Source: Rhizomucor pusillus (Eukaryota; Mucoromycota; Mucoromycetes; Mucorales; Lichtheimiaceae). From it: 64,000 nucleotides of DNA. Below are positions 44,192 to 55,789 of this stretch, piece after piece. The notes under the pieces were generated by a model, which was not told the DNA's origin, made no database searches, and worked only from the letters and a program-made list of their open reading frames with translations. The stretch covers positions 1 to 64,000 of the forward strand of contig FWWN02000395.1 in the NCBI GenBank assembly GCA_900175165.2, in the 5' to 3' direction. The translations under genes were made by a program, and so were the position numbers. Positions within the stretch are counted from its first letter, which is position 1. Each line of letters begins with the position of its first letter.

Positions 44192-45638
44192 GTTCTGTGC
44201 TAGCTATGTTTCCTGTATGACGAAATAAATACGGTTGTCCGGATGAGTCTGGCAGATAACAAGCAGCTCTTCACCTTTGGCTTTTCACGAAACGTGGATG
44301 CTGCTAATCTAAGGAAATATGTACAGGGTACAAATTAAAAGAGCACCTTTTCTGTTAAAAGTCAGTGGTGATGTGTGCAACAGAGGACGGTGTAGATAGA
44401 TAAGTGTGGATAGAGTGGAATGCAAGAGATTTTAGAGTTGAGCCCGTGAATATTCTTCCTCTTCTGTGAAAGGGATATAAAGGGAAGGGTCAGAGGTAAA
44501 GGTATTATACAATCAAGATCTCTTTCAATCAGTAGCAAATGACTAGCCATCGTTGCGATCGACGGGCTGTGCCATCCTGACAAAGCCTACATGGCAATTG
44601 GCACAATCCTTTACAGTCATTTGCCTGAGAAAGAGTAAGTGGAAAGTGAGACAATACCGGTGGGATGGAGAATGAACAGCCACGTGTTGATGCTCTGTAG
44701 TAGGAGGCGGAAGAGGTTGGAAAAAAGAAAATGAAAAACGAAAAACGATACTTTACGGTTGGTTGCCGAAATCGAACTCACATTCGCCCTCCACCGGTTA
44801 CCACAAGCCCCTTAAATCTTCCGCTATACTGCAACGTTAGTAAGCCTAACAGGATGAGAGGTTTCCTTTTCCTCCTTTCGATCAGCAAGCTAGCAGCAGT
44901 TGGTGGTGTTCCTTTAATAATGGCTCCAGTCGCTCCCGGAAAATACATCAATTAGTAGCAACGAGGATGTCTGCTGGGGCAACCCGGCGTAAGCGACGTA
45001 TTTGATGTAAATCTCGCTTCTGAGGAGGAATGAATGACTATCGAGAAATTTTACAACTATATGGTTATCAGAAATAATCGCTTTATATTATAATCAATTC
45101 CAGAATGTCTTCCATAAGTAATTCGCGCCGTTTGAGCAGACTGTTTCAGGTTAGAGATTAAGCCGATGTGAAAAAAGGCACTGCTTCCGACTTGCCTATT
45201 GCAGGTCTATACATAAACCCAGCAGGCACATCCTCTGTATAGTTTCATGCTAGATAACTGCAACATGAGGAATATCAGTTATTCGTAGCATTGAAATTGA
45301 AGGGTAGAACAAGAGTTTCTATTGGGTATGAAGCAGAAACAGCCACAAAAACGGAAGACCGCTCCGGCTACATCGTCGATGTCAAGAAGCATATATATAT
45401 ATATATATATATATCCATAAACAAAGCATAAAAGTAACATTGTTGTCACAAACAGGCTATCCAACAGTGTAGCGGTGCGACAGCGATGTGTAAGGGAAAG
45501 CTACAGCCTAGCTTTACATCAAGTATTCTCACAGAGCTGGGACCCTTGTCAAATGCATATATAAAGGGCTGCCGCCTGACACAATATTCCTGCACGTTTC
45601 TTTTTTCCCTGTTGTAACACATCCTTCTTTCCGGAACG
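44192..45638. other. Intergenic region with an (AT)n microsatellite
   Basis: About 1.45 kb between divergent starts of the KH protein and the peroxiredoxin. No supported gene is present. It holds an (AT)12 repeat (45391-45414) and a tRNA-like stretch that fails canonical folding (about 44758-44835). Promoters of both genes lie here. Confidence 0.45.
45391..45414. repeat. (AT)12 microsatellite
   Basis: Twelve consecutive AT dinucleotides in non-coding DNA about 225 bases before the peroxiredoxin start codon. Confidence 0.95.
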
Positions 45639-46425
45639 ATGGTAAGTAGATTACAGAGGATGCTATATATGCGCATATACGTACTAAAGCTCTTTTGATA
45701 TCTATTAAAGACCATCAAAGTTGGTGACAAGGTACCAAAGTCATCATCCAAACAGCAGATGGCCATCGATGCTTACATTATCAAACGCGTAGATTCCTTA
45801 CGGAGTTTTCTCATACGTACCCTATGAATCCGGCGAGGATTTGAAAGCATGTCCTTTGTGAGTTGGACACAACCTCTTTTCAAAGCGAATATCTAGTCAA
45901 CATTTCTCTAACCTGTTGAAGAAAAGTCCCCAGCCGTACAAGATACATGATAAGCTTAAGAACAAAAGGGCTGTAATTTTCGGTATACCCGGTAAGGAAG
46001 AGCAGATGAACAAGAGAAAATTTACACACGGTGATGCAAACCTTGTCTGAACATATTGGGTTCCCATAGCTGCCTTTTCACCCACTTGCTCAGAGCAGCA
46101 TGTGCCAAGCTTTGTCGAGAATGCTGATGCGCTCAAGGCTAAGGGTATCGAGGAAATAATATGCACTGCCGTCAACGATGGGTTTGCAACGAATACATTT
46201 GGCAAGCTCATAGGCGCCAAAGACAAGATTATTATGGCGGGTGATGGCAACGGCGAGTTTGCAAAGAGCATCGGGATGGAGCAAGATATGACCGCTCTCG
46301 GTATGGGAGTTCGCTCAAAGCGATATGCCATGGTCGTAGATGATCTCGTCGTGAAATATCTCGGTGTCGAGGAAGGTGGTGAAGTGACGAGCTCCTCCGC
46401 CGAGGCTGTGCTAGAAAACTTGTGA
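45639..46425 (+). CDS. Peroxiredoxin, Prx5/Ahp1/PMP20 type
   Basis: A thiol peroxidase for hydroperoxides. The start codon is itself followed directly by a GTAAGT donor, so exon 1 holds only ATG (45639-45641). Later exons give TIKVGDKIPYGVFSYVPYE, then ACPFPQPYKIHDKLKNKRAV, IFGIPAAFSPTCSEQHVP and LGMGVRSKRYAMVVDDLVVKYLGVE. The peroxidatic Cys is in SPTCSEQHVP, with the usual PxxxTxxC-like context. An N-terminal Cys (DLKACP) and the SSSAEAVLENL end are present. The VRSKRYAM pattern is shared with fungal Ahp1/PMP20. I do not see a C-terminal SKL, so it is probably cytosolic. Each splice junction restores the family reading frame. Confidence 0.9.
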
Positions 46426-46565
46426 AAAAGCAAAATAGATATCCTTCCTTGTTGTAATAGTCGAAAATCGTAATGAAATATATTTAGTGTAGGAATTCAA
46501 ATCAAGTCATATAACATCATGAGTATTACTATCAATAACTTTGAAACGATGGAGGCATAAGTTAA

Positions 46566-48778
46566 CTAATGTCGAGTGGAGTTTTTGGTTTTCTTTCTGC
46601 GTTGTACGCTTATCAGATATCTAGAGGATGCAAGCATGCGCTTGACACCTTTGTTGAGAGGATATTTGGATTTGTTTGGCTTATTCACGCAAACTTCGAA
46701 TTTTTCCGAAGGCGCTAACAGCATGGTGAGGTCATGATGGCTTTGTCTCTAGCTAAAAAGCATTAGTTTACCTTTTATAACGGATTTAGGAGGTGGAGAG
46801 TAGAGCTGGATGCAGTAAGACTGCGGCTGTTGTTTCTGCAATTGCTGTTGTTGGCATTCTGGCGAGGATGCGTCGTATATATCTGCACTGTATCCTTGTA
46901 ATCCCTCTCTAGCAGTTGCTGTCTTGAATCTGTGTCTAATATCGAGGCCTGCATCGCCCAAGCAGTCGGGGCTGCGACCGAACTGCTTTGGTGCTCGGAC
47001 GTAACCATGCCGTACGGAGGCAGCGGATGTGGCTGCTAGAATGGCGGATTTTCGAAAAGATAACCAGTGCGATAAGCTTTTCCTCATCTTGCTCAGTGAA
47101 CTTTGTGATTTTTGCTTCATTAGCTGAGGCTCGCTTGCTATTGATCCATCGTTTAAGCTATTTTCGTCGCTGCATGAGCTCTGATCATCAAACATGTTGA
47201 ACAGGAGCTGTCTGCACATTTCTCGATTTTTGTTGGGTACGTTTGCGTAATTTCCAGGAGGAGGATCCATCGATATCGGATGGACAAGAACGATGGGTAA
47301 TTCCAAGACTGCTTCTTCCTCACCGCTAATTGATTTATAAATACTTTGCGAACTCTGCATCCTAATCGGCTTACAACATTCTTCATCGTACCTGGATGAT
47401 ACGAGGACTTGCAAGCGTAGAGAGAATGTAACATCAATGAGTTTCTGTCCTCGTACAGAATAGTGATAAGGCTGAACCATTCGATCCAATTAGTAAAAAC
47501 TTCAAAAATGCAACCGGTAACTGTCAATACTTGCAGGAGCTTGCACGGACAGGATGACACTATCCGTCTCACCGGTTGTCACAGGATACCACCACTCCTG
47601 ATCTGCCAGGGACATACTCGTTACCACCTCGCACGTGGACGTTACTGGCATAAGTCCAAAACTGCCCATCAAGCCGGTTTGCGAGAATGTGTTTTGGCGC
47701 CTGAGTAGCTCGAGCTTCAAGTTGGTGACCGTTCCTGGCGACGAGTTCACAGTATCGACGGACAGATAGATAGGCGAACCCGCCATCCAAATGGCTCTCG
47801 GCAACGCCGCTGTAAACTTGAGGTCGGACCGCCGTAAGCTTCGTTCTTCACAGATAGGTGCGTACAAGCTGGCATCCGCTATAGACTGGATTGTGTATGC
47901 ATTGGCGTAGACATGGATATTCCGATGGCTCTGGATACCGCGCTTTAACCCGTCTTCCGGACATACAACGGAAATCTCGCTAATGAGCTATCATTTTAGC
48001 ATAAAACATTATATAAATTAGATGGCTAGCCTGTTAGACTCCCTCACCTTTGCAAAGAAAAGATTACTGACCCTTTCTTGTCAATATAGCTTGCACCCTG
48101 GTCTACTGGCAACCTCGCAGAAAATGGTACCTGGATGACCATTTTATCAGCCACGATAGCCGCTTCTAGTTGATTCCGGTCCATGACGCATATCGATGAT
48201 TTGAAAAATTGATAAGTATGGCTCTCGACAGTAAAGTGAGCTGGATCAACGATTGCTACAATAATGTTCCATATAAGTACACCATTGCGGATCAATCGCA
48301 TTCATTTCTTTTCCTCTCTCGTCCCATCGGCGTGCATACATTCTGTTCCAATTAGATCCAACGTGAACTTTTCAACACCTTCCAAAGTATCACCCGGCAG
48401 CCGTATAATACAGGTACCCGAGACTTGCCCACCGGCCACGTAGTGAGGTGCTTTGACATAGATATCTATATTTTTCCTCCGCATCTTGAGGAAGTTTGCA
48501 TTGTGGATATGGACAGATTTCTCCGAGCAGGCCAAACTCTTTGAGGTATTCGTACGAGCGATTCGCCGAATTATACCACCCACACTGTTTGTATCCTGCT
48601 GAGGTGACGGCAAAGGAGGAGCGACAGGAGAGGAGCGCTTTTTAACTTCGAATGGTGAGACACGAGTATTGGTAGGTAGACGGAGGGTGTTGATTGCAAC
48701 ATGGCATAATGCCTGAAAAGCTCCAATACGGTCCTTCTTCCTTGCAGGTGGTGCCAATGCGTTGGTTGGGCTTAGCAT
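46566..48778 (-). CDS. Alpha-arrestin-like protein (arrestin N and C domains)
   Basis: A trafficking adaptor that brings Rsp5-type ubiquitin ligases to transporters. The N-terminal domain contains NIDIYVKAPHYVAGGQVSG, then GVEKFTLDLIGTESIVDP (rebuilt by splicing around 48340-48255) and FFKSSICVMDRNQLEAAIV. The middle has VIQVPFSARLPVDQGASY and VCPEDGLKRGIQSHRNIHVY. The C-terminal arrestin domain follows (TNLKLELLRRQNTFSQ, then a CEVVTSMSL stretch, then DVTFSLRLQVLVSS). After it is a Ser/Gln-rich tail and a basic C-terminus (QRRKKTKNSTRH). The last intron is best joined to an exon starting about 46710, ending at 46566. I could not point to a clean PPxY motif. Confidence 0.82.
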
Positions 48779-49803
48779 GATAACAGTAAAAAGAGGGGGA
48801 AAGGGGCAGAAAAAGGTACCTAATTATTACATTCTTTGCTGGCTTTTTGGATTGACTGGCAAAGAATGTGGATTAGGGCAGTTGGCCGAATTATATTTCG
48901 TCAGCCTCTTCTTCTTAATTTGTATGTGCAGAAAATAACACTGTATAAACAAGGGAAGAATATATAGAGACGAACTATCTTTATGTCTTTGATACGAGTA
49001 ACTAGCAAACCTACAAATCGATCGTATAATCCAAATCAACAGTGCCGATAAATTGGAATACTGCCTTATTTTAGAGTTCTCATTTTTACGTCGCAGTATG
49101 AAGTTTATGCACTTTCCTGTGGCTCTGGATTAATTGCTCTGAGCTTACTGAAGATATAACGACGATATGGTATAACCACGATCTTTAGGTTATGCAGTAG
49201 CTGCATACAGAAAAATAAATTTAGAGCAACTCCTCGCTGAGCATTACTTCCATTCAAAGATCAATATGAGTAAAGGAGACATAGTGCAGTATTGCACGTA
49301 TGATACGTGCCTTTTAGATGTGTGTTTGCTGGCTGTATGGTTCACAAAAGGTGTACTTTCGGCCACAGCAGTGTTGTACGTCACCTATGCTTACGGCTAT
49401 TACTTCATTACTGCCTTTTGTAAGAGATCATCCAAAGATATTATAAGCATAGTAAAGAAAGCTTATTGAAACAGTATGTATACCTGTATGTACAGTGGTT
49501 GATAAATACACGTTAAGAGAATGGAATGGATGAGAATAATGTTAAGGACTCCGTGGATAAGTAATGGTCCTTAGTGCTAAGGATCATGTGATTGTTCGTT
49601 TACCTTTTGGAGGAATTGAGAAGGAGTAAAGTGAGGAGAAATCGAGTATAGAGTCTGACGGAAAACATCTTATACTTCTCTGAATAATAAGCATCGATGC
49701 TGGACATTAAGGATACATTATTGGAAAGAAAAGTGTTAACAACAGAAGGGGGTATTTTTAGAGCCATATGGCGCTGATTTTTGCATTTCATGCTTGCTCA
49801 GTT
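48779..49803. other. Intergenic region, one small possible ORF
   Basis: About 1.0 kb, AT-rich, between the arrestin promoter (left) and the reeler gene (right). A small frame at 49266-49469 is reported separately with low confidence. Nothing else was identified. Confidence 0.4.
49266..49469 (+). CDS. Possible small membrane protein (67 residues)
   Basis: A single frame starting MSKGDIVQYCTYDTCLLDVC and then one hydrophobic stretch (TAVLYVTYAYGYYFITAFC), ending KKAY. Composition is protein-like but the frame is short and has no known relative to my knowledge. It may be a chance ORF in AT-rich DNA. It is listed because the region is otherwise empty. Confidence 0.22.
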   Translation: MSKGDIVQYCTYDTCLLDVCLLAVWFTKGVLSATAVLYVTYAYGYYFITAFCKRSSKDIISIVKKAY

Positions 49804-50681
49804 ATGACCTTGCAACTGTACTTGGCGTGCTATGGGCTGTATACCATCTTCCTGTCGTTATTTGCGCATGCATACCCTCATGCACCAGGAACAGTATGTT
49901 TCCATATTCTAAGACACCAAACATTTTCGATCGCTCACCATCGTCAATATCAGTGCAATCTGGAACTGATGGCAACGATCGGACATGGACGATCAAAGTC
50001 ATCATGTGGCGACTGTTACACTATCAGTATACAAGAGCCGAAAGGAGGTAGCCCATATTTGTTTGCAATTACCGGCCCCAAAGAATACCAGGGCTTTTTG
50101 GCTCAAGTCAAAAATGCAAAAAATGAGACAGTGGGACAATTTGTCAACTTTGATGAAGACAGATTTGCGCCTGTAGTATGTGAAGAAGAAGCCAATAGAC
50201 CACTCGATTGGGCAGGAAGTATTGGCCATGCAAATGCAAAGCTAAAGTCTTGGCCGGCAGTTCTGCAATGGGATCCATCGGATGACGCTTTAGGCGATTT
50301 ACGTCTCCAGGGCATGGTTGTGGTAAGCCATCTATGTAGATAAATGACATATTCCTAGAAATATTCATGTCATATTGACCAAATGGTGATATATAGATGG
50401 ATTATGACAACTACGATATATTATATGAAACACCATTCAAAGTAAAAAAGCGGCCATCCTCTTCAACATCATTGGTATCAGCAGAAACAGAAACTCCTGT
50501 GCAAGAGCCTCCGTCATCCTCAATATACGCAGGAGACGACGAATCGTTGCAGGTACAAGAGAGTCCCGAAACTTCTGTTGCTTCCCCATTATTTTGGCAG
50601 ACCCTTTTTGTCATCTTATCCTTGTATATTATCATGTCATTGTTACATCGAGTCATATCCCGCCGCAGACGCACGCAATGA
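49804..50681 (+). CDS. Reeler-domain membrane protein
   Basis: Signal peptide MTLQLYLACYGLYTIFLSLF then AHAYPHAPGT. After a 60-base intron (49894-49953, GTATGT to TATCAG, in frame and stop-free) comes CNLELMATIGHGRSKSSCGDCYTI, then SPYLFAITGPKEYQGFLAQV and WAGSIGHANAKLKSWPAVLQW. This order fits the Reelin/reeler domain (GFLL-like strand, later Cys-Glu-Glu and an H-x-K). A second intron (50323-50396) leads to a Ser/Thr/Pro-rich stem, and a C-terminal hydrophobic span (LFVILSLYIIMSLLH) with a basic RRRR end. It is probably a type I cell-surface protein. An upstream ATG at 49768 is also in frame. The role in fungi is unknown. Confidence 0.72.
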
Positions 50682-50929
50682 AAAGAATGCAACGTTTTGA
50701 CCGAATTACTATGTTGACTGTGGTGGATGCGGCAAAGGTTAAAAGTAACCGAAACACGCTGCAAAGGAGGAAGGCTGTCCAAAGTGCATCGAAACTCCAT
50801 CTTATGCAGCCTTGGTGTGACCTTTGCGCGATTGTAAAAATTTGAACTGCTTGCACATTCTTGTATCTCGCTTCCTTTTTCACTTTTTTTCTTTTCTTTC
50901 CTTTCCTTGCAGTTTGCATATCTGAGCTT
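50682..50929. promoter_or_regulatory. Short same-strand promoter of the P5-type ATPase gene
   Basis: These 248 bases between the reeler gene stop and the ATPase start include a strongly CT-rich, T-rich tract (50876-50910). The two genes lie in tandem. Confidence 0.35.
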
Positions 50930-53900
50930 ATGAAGACACTGGTGTTGCTGCTCCTAGTGGGCACAGTACATGCAATACCGAAATTCAATCAAGGCATGTA
51001 ACCGGTATTCGATCAATGATGCGAGTTGTCTTCATACTTAACTTTGCGAATCGTGCAGTGAATAAGTTTTATCACAACGGAACTGCTTGCCCAGCTACAA
51101 CAAAGTACGATGTCCAATGCCCTCTACTTTGCGTCGCCAATCCAGAACAAGACTGCCCCGGGCCAATCTCTCAGCAAACATGTCCACATAGGCTCTGCCC
51201 TGACGGATCTTGCCAAGCAGACTGCATGGGCGTAGCCAACGTTTGCCAGTGTGCAACTAATCCCACAGCTACGCAGCTTTATCCTTGTGCTGCGAACAAA
51301 CTCGCTGTCAATATCACGCATTATGACCCTGCAAACGCAGATGAACAAAAGTATCTTGCATGTGCCACTGCATTGAATCGATCATCGACTATCCCTATCT
51401 GGCAAGACTATAATCCAAACAGCGCCGACGCTGTGTGGAACGTGTGTAACGCTCCGCCCAGTTTGGTGTTTCCTTCACAAGGTAAGTGTAGACTGAGACA
51501 GTGGATCGCGTCATTTTCTCACTCAATTGCATCGATGAAGCACCAACGTTCATTTCGTATCTGGTTATTTACTTGTCATTTTATGCATTTTTGGCTGTAT
51601 GGCTTGTGTACAAGAACTTTCGAGAGAAGCTAGTCTATACAACCTCCCATCACCGCGATCCGTATCACGCAGAGCAGCCATCATTTATCTCTGAAAAGAA
51701 AGAAGCTGCAAATGATCAGAAAACTGGTGAGGCATCTGCAGACAAATTCAAAGGCTACAGTGATGATTGGTTCGGCTATTGGATGGTACTCTACTGCGGG
51801 ATAGTCTCGGTTGGCTGGATGGTGTTTCTACTCGTCATCAGTCTTGATTACTATGGCTATGTACAGTATTCTGTCAAAAATTTCAGTCTGCTTTTAAATT
51901 AGTTCACTCATATTATCTCTGCCTATCCTAGGTAACTGGAACTCCCTATGCTCTTTTCTATGATTCATATCCATTATCTAGCAAGGCATTCTGCGTTGCC
52001 TGGTTCTTGTCTACGAGCTGGTATCTGTCCATCAATCTTATGCGATCTCGCCTGCGAAACTTCTTTCGTGTTCGACAACCTTTGAATAAGGCGCAGTATA
52101 TCCAGGTAGAGCGACCACACCGAGTGCAGCTCCTGGATACAACGTACAGCAGGTCTGTCATTCTGGATCAAGTGCTACACGCAGAAGCCAAGATACGAAG
52201 CTTCCTGGGTCTGGATTACATTGTCGTCACATTGCCAGTGAAGAAAACCGATTCCCATCACCGTTATTTTGAGTATCACAGCACACGTTATATTTACCAG
52301 TCTGAGACGGATACCTTCGAGCAGTCGTACATACCTGTGATCCTCTCCAATCAAGGGCTGTCAACGCAGGAAGCGCAGGAACGCATGGATCTGGTAGGAC
52401 CAAATGCAATCGATGTGCAAGTACCGACTTTCCTCAAAGCCATGTGGGAAGAGTAAGTTTGAGAGTCATAACCTGCAGAAAGGACAACGAACTAATGAAT
52501 TATACAAGATTGACAGGGTTTTTTTATCTGTATCAGATCATGATCCTTTGGTGTTACTTTTACCTGGCCTATTGGCAGATCGGTGTCGCTGACACTGGTG
52601 TGATCCTTTTAGCTGCTATTATCAAAGTAATCGTTCGGCTTCGGTCTGAGAAACGTATCAAGGCTATGGCCGAGCACGTCGGCGCCTGCAAAGTTCTTCG
52701 AGATGGACAATGGCAGGCGGCCGCTTCTTGCGCGAGTCTTGTACCTGGAGACGTGATAAAGATAGAGGCCCATCAAAACGTACCTGTCGATGCCGTCGTT
52801 CTGCAAGGGGACATTGTCGTCGATGAGAGCAGCCTGACTGGTAAAAATTTGCAAACACTTCACATCAACGAAATATTTTTGAACTGAAGTGAATATCCCA
52901 TCTATTAGGTGAACCATTGCCGATTCGAAAATTCCCGCTCAAAGAAAGCTTGGAGCAGGCTGGCAAGATAAATAAACTCTATGCAGGCACAACCATCAAA
53001 CAGGCCACGGCAGACTCCATCGCGCTCGTGCTAGCCACTCGCACCGATACAGACAAAGGCAAACTCGTCCAAAAGATTCTGTTTCCTCAGCCGGTGTCCT
53101 TTATTTTTCATCAGCAACTCAAGCTTGTTTTTGCGATATTGATATGCTGGGCTATCTTTCTGCTTGGTATTGGATCCTGGTGGCTAGGAGGTACAGGCAT
53201 GACAGCGTGGTTCTACGGCATGACGTGTGCAGCGCAAGTTATGAATCCTTTGATTCCAGGTACGTTGTGCCATCGATTGAGAATTGATAAACCAGTTAAA
53301 AGAATGTGCTGAAATAATGTAACAATTTCATACAGCCATCTTGGTGGTTGGACAGTCTGTAGCAGGAGGTCGCCTAAGGAAACTCGGTATACACTGTGTT
53401 GATCTGCCACGTATCTTGATGGCTGGCAAAGTGCAAGTCTTCTGCTTCGATAAAACTGGAACGCTCACGAAGGAAGGTTTGGAGTATTACGGCATTTATC
53501 CGGTTAATAACAGCAAATTCAGCGATTTCAAGCAACGATACAATGATCTCAACACCAGCATCCATACTGAGAAAGTTTTGAGGATCGGTGCAGCTTCTTG
53601 TCACTCTGTGACCACACTTGGAGACGAGTACATTGGAAACCCAGTGGATATCGCCATGTTCCAAGCTACTGGAGCGAGCATTGAAGATAACACAGTTACT
53701 CTTCCACCTTCTAAACCGGACGCAGGTGCTGAGCGACTAGAAATAATACAACGATTCGAATTTCAGCATGCCAGAGCATCCATGTCAGTCGCAGTGCTAG
53801 ATACGGTTACAAAGCATGTGCATGTATTCTGTAAAGGCTCTTTCGAGCGGTTCAAGTCTGCTCACAATGTTCCAGAAAATTACGACCATACAGCTTCAAA

Positions 53901-55471
53901 GCTCGCACGCGAAGGGTGCTACGTACTTGCTATGGCACACAGAGATCTTGGAACAGACATTGACGTAGAAACTGTACGTAGTTGGAGCAGAGACGAACTA
54001 GAATCCGACTTGAATCTACTTGGTCTGGTGCTATTCAAAAACTTGCTCAAAGAAGATACTGCTGATGCCATCGTCCAGCTCAAGGAAGGCGATATGCGCA
54101 CAGTCATGATAACAGGCGATAATGCTTTGACAGGCATTTCTATTGGGCAAGCCTGCGGTCTTTTACCTGCGGATTCTTCAGTCGTACTCGGTGACGTACA
54201 AGAAGGCCAACTTATCTGGAGCGATCCAGAAACGAATGAACCGGTGGATATAGAGAAGGCTCGTACAGCAAATCCGGACCTGGAGCTTGTAATGACTGGA
54301 GTTGCGTTCAGGACACTTTTGGATACGAACCCGCAGTTGCTTCGTAGCTATCTCTTCTCAACGCGGATATTTGCGCGCATGACACCCGTCGATAAGATGA
54401 TATGCGTCGAGTTATTTATGGAGCGTGCTATTACTGCCATGTGCGGCGATGGAGGCAATGATTGCGGTGCTCTGCGCAGTGCTCACGTCGGTATCGCCAT
54501 GTCAGAAGCAGAGGCGTCTGTTGTCAGTCCCTTCAGCACCCCTCGACGGAGTGTGCAAGCGTGCGTTGACCTCATCATCCAAGGAAGAGCAGCACTCGCA
54601 ACCTCCTTTTCGAGCTACAAGTATCTCATCATGTATGGTGAAACGATGGCCACTGTAAAGTTCTGTACTTTCTACTACACAATGTCATTCTCTCAATGGA
54701 ATTTCATCCTTATCGATGCCTTCATCACGGTGTTCTGCTCATTCGCAGTTACGCAAGCCAAGGCGGCAACGAAACTATCGGCGCAGCGACCTACAGCGCG
54801 TATCCTCGGACCCGAAGTGTTGTCGTCCGTGCTAGGGCAGCTATTTATCAATGCATGGTTCTTAGCAGGAGCATACATTTGGCTATACACGAGAGACGAC
54901 TTCTTCCGTTGCAATGAGTGGGATGCACGTGCAACCGATTCCTCAAAGTGGTGGCTACTGGGAGACAGCTTTGAAGCGGATATTTTGACATTTATATCAC
55001 TCTATCAATTTGTGAATGCCGCGCTGATCTTTAATTACGGGTACAAGTTCCGGAAAGCATGGTACCACAACTATCTGCTGCTATTTTTGTGTGCATTGTT
55101 TGTCTCCATTGTGAGCTACTGGGAGCTGGCTGGTCAGTATATTTTCCTTATGGGTAAAACGTTTTGAATATCTTGCTGATTTGTATTGTCACGTAGACCC
55201 GAATCCTTTCGGCTGCTCCGTTCGGTTGAATTGCGGCAATCCAGACGTGCTTGTAAGCCTTGGATATCCGCGACCTGATTTTTATATTGAGCCTTACAAC
55301 AACCCGTTGGGACACAATGTCTTGCCCCGACCGTTCCGATACCAGTTGTGGGCCTACGCAATCTGCAATATGATTGCTACACACGCTTGGGAGCTGCTGG
55401 TAGTTTTAGGACCCGTCCGGAATTGGATTCGGAAACGGTATCCTGTACCACGACCCTTTTCCAAGCTCTGA
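50930..55471 (+). CDS. P5-type (P5B-like) transport ATPase with Cys-rich N-terminal domain
   Basis: A very large membrane P-type ATPase. A signal peptide (MKTLVLLLLVGTVHA) is joined by a GC-AG intron (50994-51058) to a lumenal domain rich in cysteines (CPLLC, CPGPISQQTCPHRLC, CQADC, CQCAT), then the first membrane span (ISYLVIYLSFYAFLAVWLVY). The catalytic core includes PGDVIKIEAHQNVPVDAVVL, VDESSLTGEPLP (rebuilt by splicing at about 52918), the phosphorylation motif DKTGTLTKEG, KGSFER, TGDNALTG and MCGDGGNDCGAL, which is the P5-type version. TM4 reads NPLIPAILVVG, where P5B enzymes usually have PPALP. P5B relatives carry polyamines or act in endolysosomes. The last exon starts at about 55197. 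Substrate is unknown. Confidence 0.9.
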
Positions 55472-55789
55472 AAAAACAAAAAGAAAAATCAAGATCACAG
55501 CACATATAATTTTTCCAGCTTCATTTCATATGTAAATGTAGTAATATCACCATCTTTCAAAAATTACAAACTATTAGTGCTAGGGTTTTTTTTTTTCGTC
55601 GAAGTTGAGATCCTGCTGTAGGCAAAAGCGGATGGGAATCGGGCGCATGGCATGACTATTTGTCTAGATATATCCCGCCAACTTTTCGGTGAATTCCTGA
55701 CGTGACAGAAACCCTTGCGAAAAGATACAAAATAGATTTCATCAACGCGATACATCTTCATCTTTTCACTCTCTTGGAATTCTTATAGA
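55472..55789. other. Intergenic region upstream of lactate dehydrogenase
   Basis: About 318 bases. A TGACGTGA element (55698-55705, CRE-like, one base off TGACGTCA) lies about 85 bases before the LDH start. The left part should contain the ATPase 3' end. Nothing else was seen. Confidence 0.35.

Noticed and set aside
44758..44835. tRNA-like stretch on the minus strand (B-box-like GAGTTCGATTTC and A-box-like TAGCGGAAG)
   Set aside because: The acceptor stem partly pairs, but neither the T-arm nor the anticodon stem pairs in a standard cloverleaf, so no tRNA was called. A tRNA scan with intron support would settle this.
51482..51502. A 20-nucleotide intron in the P5 ATPase gene
   Set aside because: Too short for a spliceosomal intron. 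A 59-base intron (51482-51540) ending at GATGAAG gives the same downstream frame.
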